DNA of 64,000 nt, from the NCBI RefSeq assembly GCF_000374065.1, contig NZ_KB893245.1, positions 620,001 to 684,000 on the forward strand, read 5' to 3'. Below, in pieces: positions 62,979 through 64,000 of this stretch. Both the position numbers and the translations under genes were made by a program. Numbering within the stretch: position 1 is the first letter of the stretch; the number at the start of each line of letters is the position of its first letter. This stretch comes from Spirosoma luteum DSM 19990 (GTDB lineage: Bacteria; Bacteroidota; Bacteroidia; Cytophagales; Spirosomataceae). Under the pieces are notes generated by a model that saw only the letters and a program-made list of their open reading frames with translations, was not told where the DNA came from and did no database searches.

Positions 62979-64000
62979 ATGTTGCACAACTATCTCAAAA
63001 TTGCCTGGCGAACCCTTCGCAAACAACGCGGGCTATCGTTTATCAACATTGCAGGACTAGCCACGGGGCTGGCCTGCTGCCTGCTCATCACACTCTACGT
63101 GCTGGACGAGCTGAGTTATGACCGCTACAATGCCAAAGCAAACCGTATTTACCGGATTCATTCCGACATAAAGTTCGGCGGTAACGACTCGCGGATGGCC
63201 GTATCAGCCGATCCCATCGGACCAACGCTGAAACAAAATTACCCGCAGGTGGAACAGTTCGTGCGGCTCCATCAGCGCGGCACCTGGCTCGTGAAACGGG
63301 CTGGCTCAACGAACAGCCTGCGCGAAGAAAACATCACGTTTGCCGACTCGACGCTGTTCGACGTGTTTACTCTGCCGCTTGTCGCGGGTGATCCAAAACG
63401 GGCGCTGACCTCGCCGAATACCGTTGTCATCAGTGAATCGGCGGCTAAACGGCATTTTGGCAACCAGGACCCAATGGGTCAGACACTCACCTTTAACAAC
63501 GACCAGAACTTTAAAATAACGGGCGTTGTGCGCGACATGCCCTTTAATTCGCACTTCCGCAGCGACTTCTTTCCGGCTATGCTCAGCGACGGTTACCAGT
63601 GGGGACAGTGGCTGAGCAGCAATCACCATACCTACATTGTGCTGCGAGAGGGTACCGACTACCGGCAATTCGAGAAAAACCTCGACGCTGTAGTCGAAAA
63701 ATACGTCGGCCCACAGGCGCTCCAGTTCATTGGTGTTACACTAGCGCAGTTTCGTCAGGCGGGAAATCGCTTTCGGTTCTCGCTGATGCCGCTCACTGCA
63801 ATTCACCTCTACTCAAAAGAAACCATTCAACTCGCGCCCAACGGCGACATACAGTACGTTTACATCTTCTCGGCGGTAGCCCTGTTTATCCTGCTCATTG
63901 CGGGCATCAACTTTATGAACTTAGCCACCGCCCGCTCGGCCAACCGCGCCAAAGAAGTGGGCGTCCGCAAGGTACTGGGATCAGAACGGCCACAACTCAT
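62979..64000 (+). CDS. FtsX/MacB-like ABC transporter permease 11 (N-terminal part)
   Basis: Open from the ATG at 62979 to the window end (340 codons), so only half one is visible: MLHNYLKIAWRTLRKQRGLS, TM1 (about 20-42), a periplasmic core with ELSYDRYNAKANRIYRIHSD, the LTAIHLYSKETIQLAPNGDIQYVYIFSAVALF stretch leading into TM2, and KEVGVRKVLGSERPQ. It is closest to permeases 7 and 8. The spacing of 12 bp to permease 10 fits the operon, and the array evidently continues beyond the window. Confidence 0.9.
   Translation, partial: MLHNYLKIAWRTLRKQRGLSFINIAGLATGLACCLLITLYVLDELSYDRYNAKANRIYRIHSDIKFGGNDSRMAVSADPIGPTLKQNYPQVEQFVRLHQRGTWLVKRAGSTNSLREENITFADSTLFDVFTLPLVAGDPKRALTSPNTVVISESAAKRHFGNQDPMGQTLTFNNDQNFKITGVVRDMPFNSHFRSDFFPAMLSDGYQWGQWLSSNHHTYIVLREGTDYRQFEKNLDAVVEKYVGPQALQFIGVTLAQFRQAGNRFRFSLMPLTAIHLYSKETIQLAPNGDIQYVYIFSAVALFILLIAGINFMNLATARSANRAKEVGVRKVLGSERPQL

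Noticed and set aside
1..64000. CRISPR arrays, tRNA or rRNA genes, insertion sequences and prophage genes
   Set aside because: No regularly spaced repeats, no cloverleaf-like or rRNA-like sequence and no transposase or integrase motif were recognised on either strand.

Overview
The window looks like chromosomal DNA of a Cytophagales bacterium (Bacteroidota), most like Spirosoma and its relatives. The evidence is a SusC/SusD pair, a type IX secretion (T9SS) C-terminal sorting domain, a type B L31, a Bacteroidota-type TTG-N20-TAnnTTTG promoter, start sites without Shine-Dalgarno sequences, and a very large array of MacB/FtsX-like permeases. The genus is inferred from gene content; no comparison could be run.

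Layout. 1-1056: start of a DMT transporter, a nested inverted repeat and an outer-membrane barrel protein. 1134-8480: an unrecognised secreted protein, then a red-light module (bacteriophytochrome, response regulator, heme oxygenase, the last two overlapping) that converges with 14 bp of overlap on a multi-PAS histidine kinase, then a low-affinity iron permease family protein. 8806-12333: a T9SS-sorted Ig-repeat protein, an MFS transporter and MsrA. 12594-23902: a SusC/SusD locus, an FG-GAP repeat protein, a Gfo/Idh/MocA oxidoreductase with a methyltransferase, and a diheme cytochrome with a YceI lipoprotein. 24452-37548: an OmpR-type regulator, rpmE, nrdA, two small DUF gene pairs, priA, a transglutaminase, an acetyltransferase, and an AraC / GlcG / formaldehyde dehydrogenase cluster.

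37709-64000 is the most unusual part. It holds ten complete or nearly complete permease genes of about 800 codons and an eleventh cut by the window edge, all on the plus strand, preceded by the 3' scrap of another. Each is predicted to have eight membrane segments, that is two fused FtsX/MacB-type halves, and every complete copy ends in LMNP(V/I)KSLRSE. No ATPase gene lies in the window. Upstream of permeases 1, 2 and 7 I see a -24/-12 sigma-54 promoter (TTGGTACRGCATTTGRR) with TGTCCG...CGGACA inverted repeats about 90-100 bp upstream of the predicted start. That is the usual place for enhancer sites of NtrC-type activators. These promoters divide the array into units: permease 1 alone, permeases 2-6, and permease 7 onward. 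A 266-268 bp direct repeat flanks permease 1 and shows how the array grew. Permease 8 has a single-base frameshift near its 3' end.

How the genes work together: heme oxygenase makes the biliverdin that the phytochrome binds, and the kinase domain probably signals to the adjacent regulator. SusC/SusD import a glycan whose identity the sequence does not show. The permease array is probably an inducible, sigma-54-controlled envelope export or stress system that relies on an ATPase encoded elsewhere; this last point is inference.
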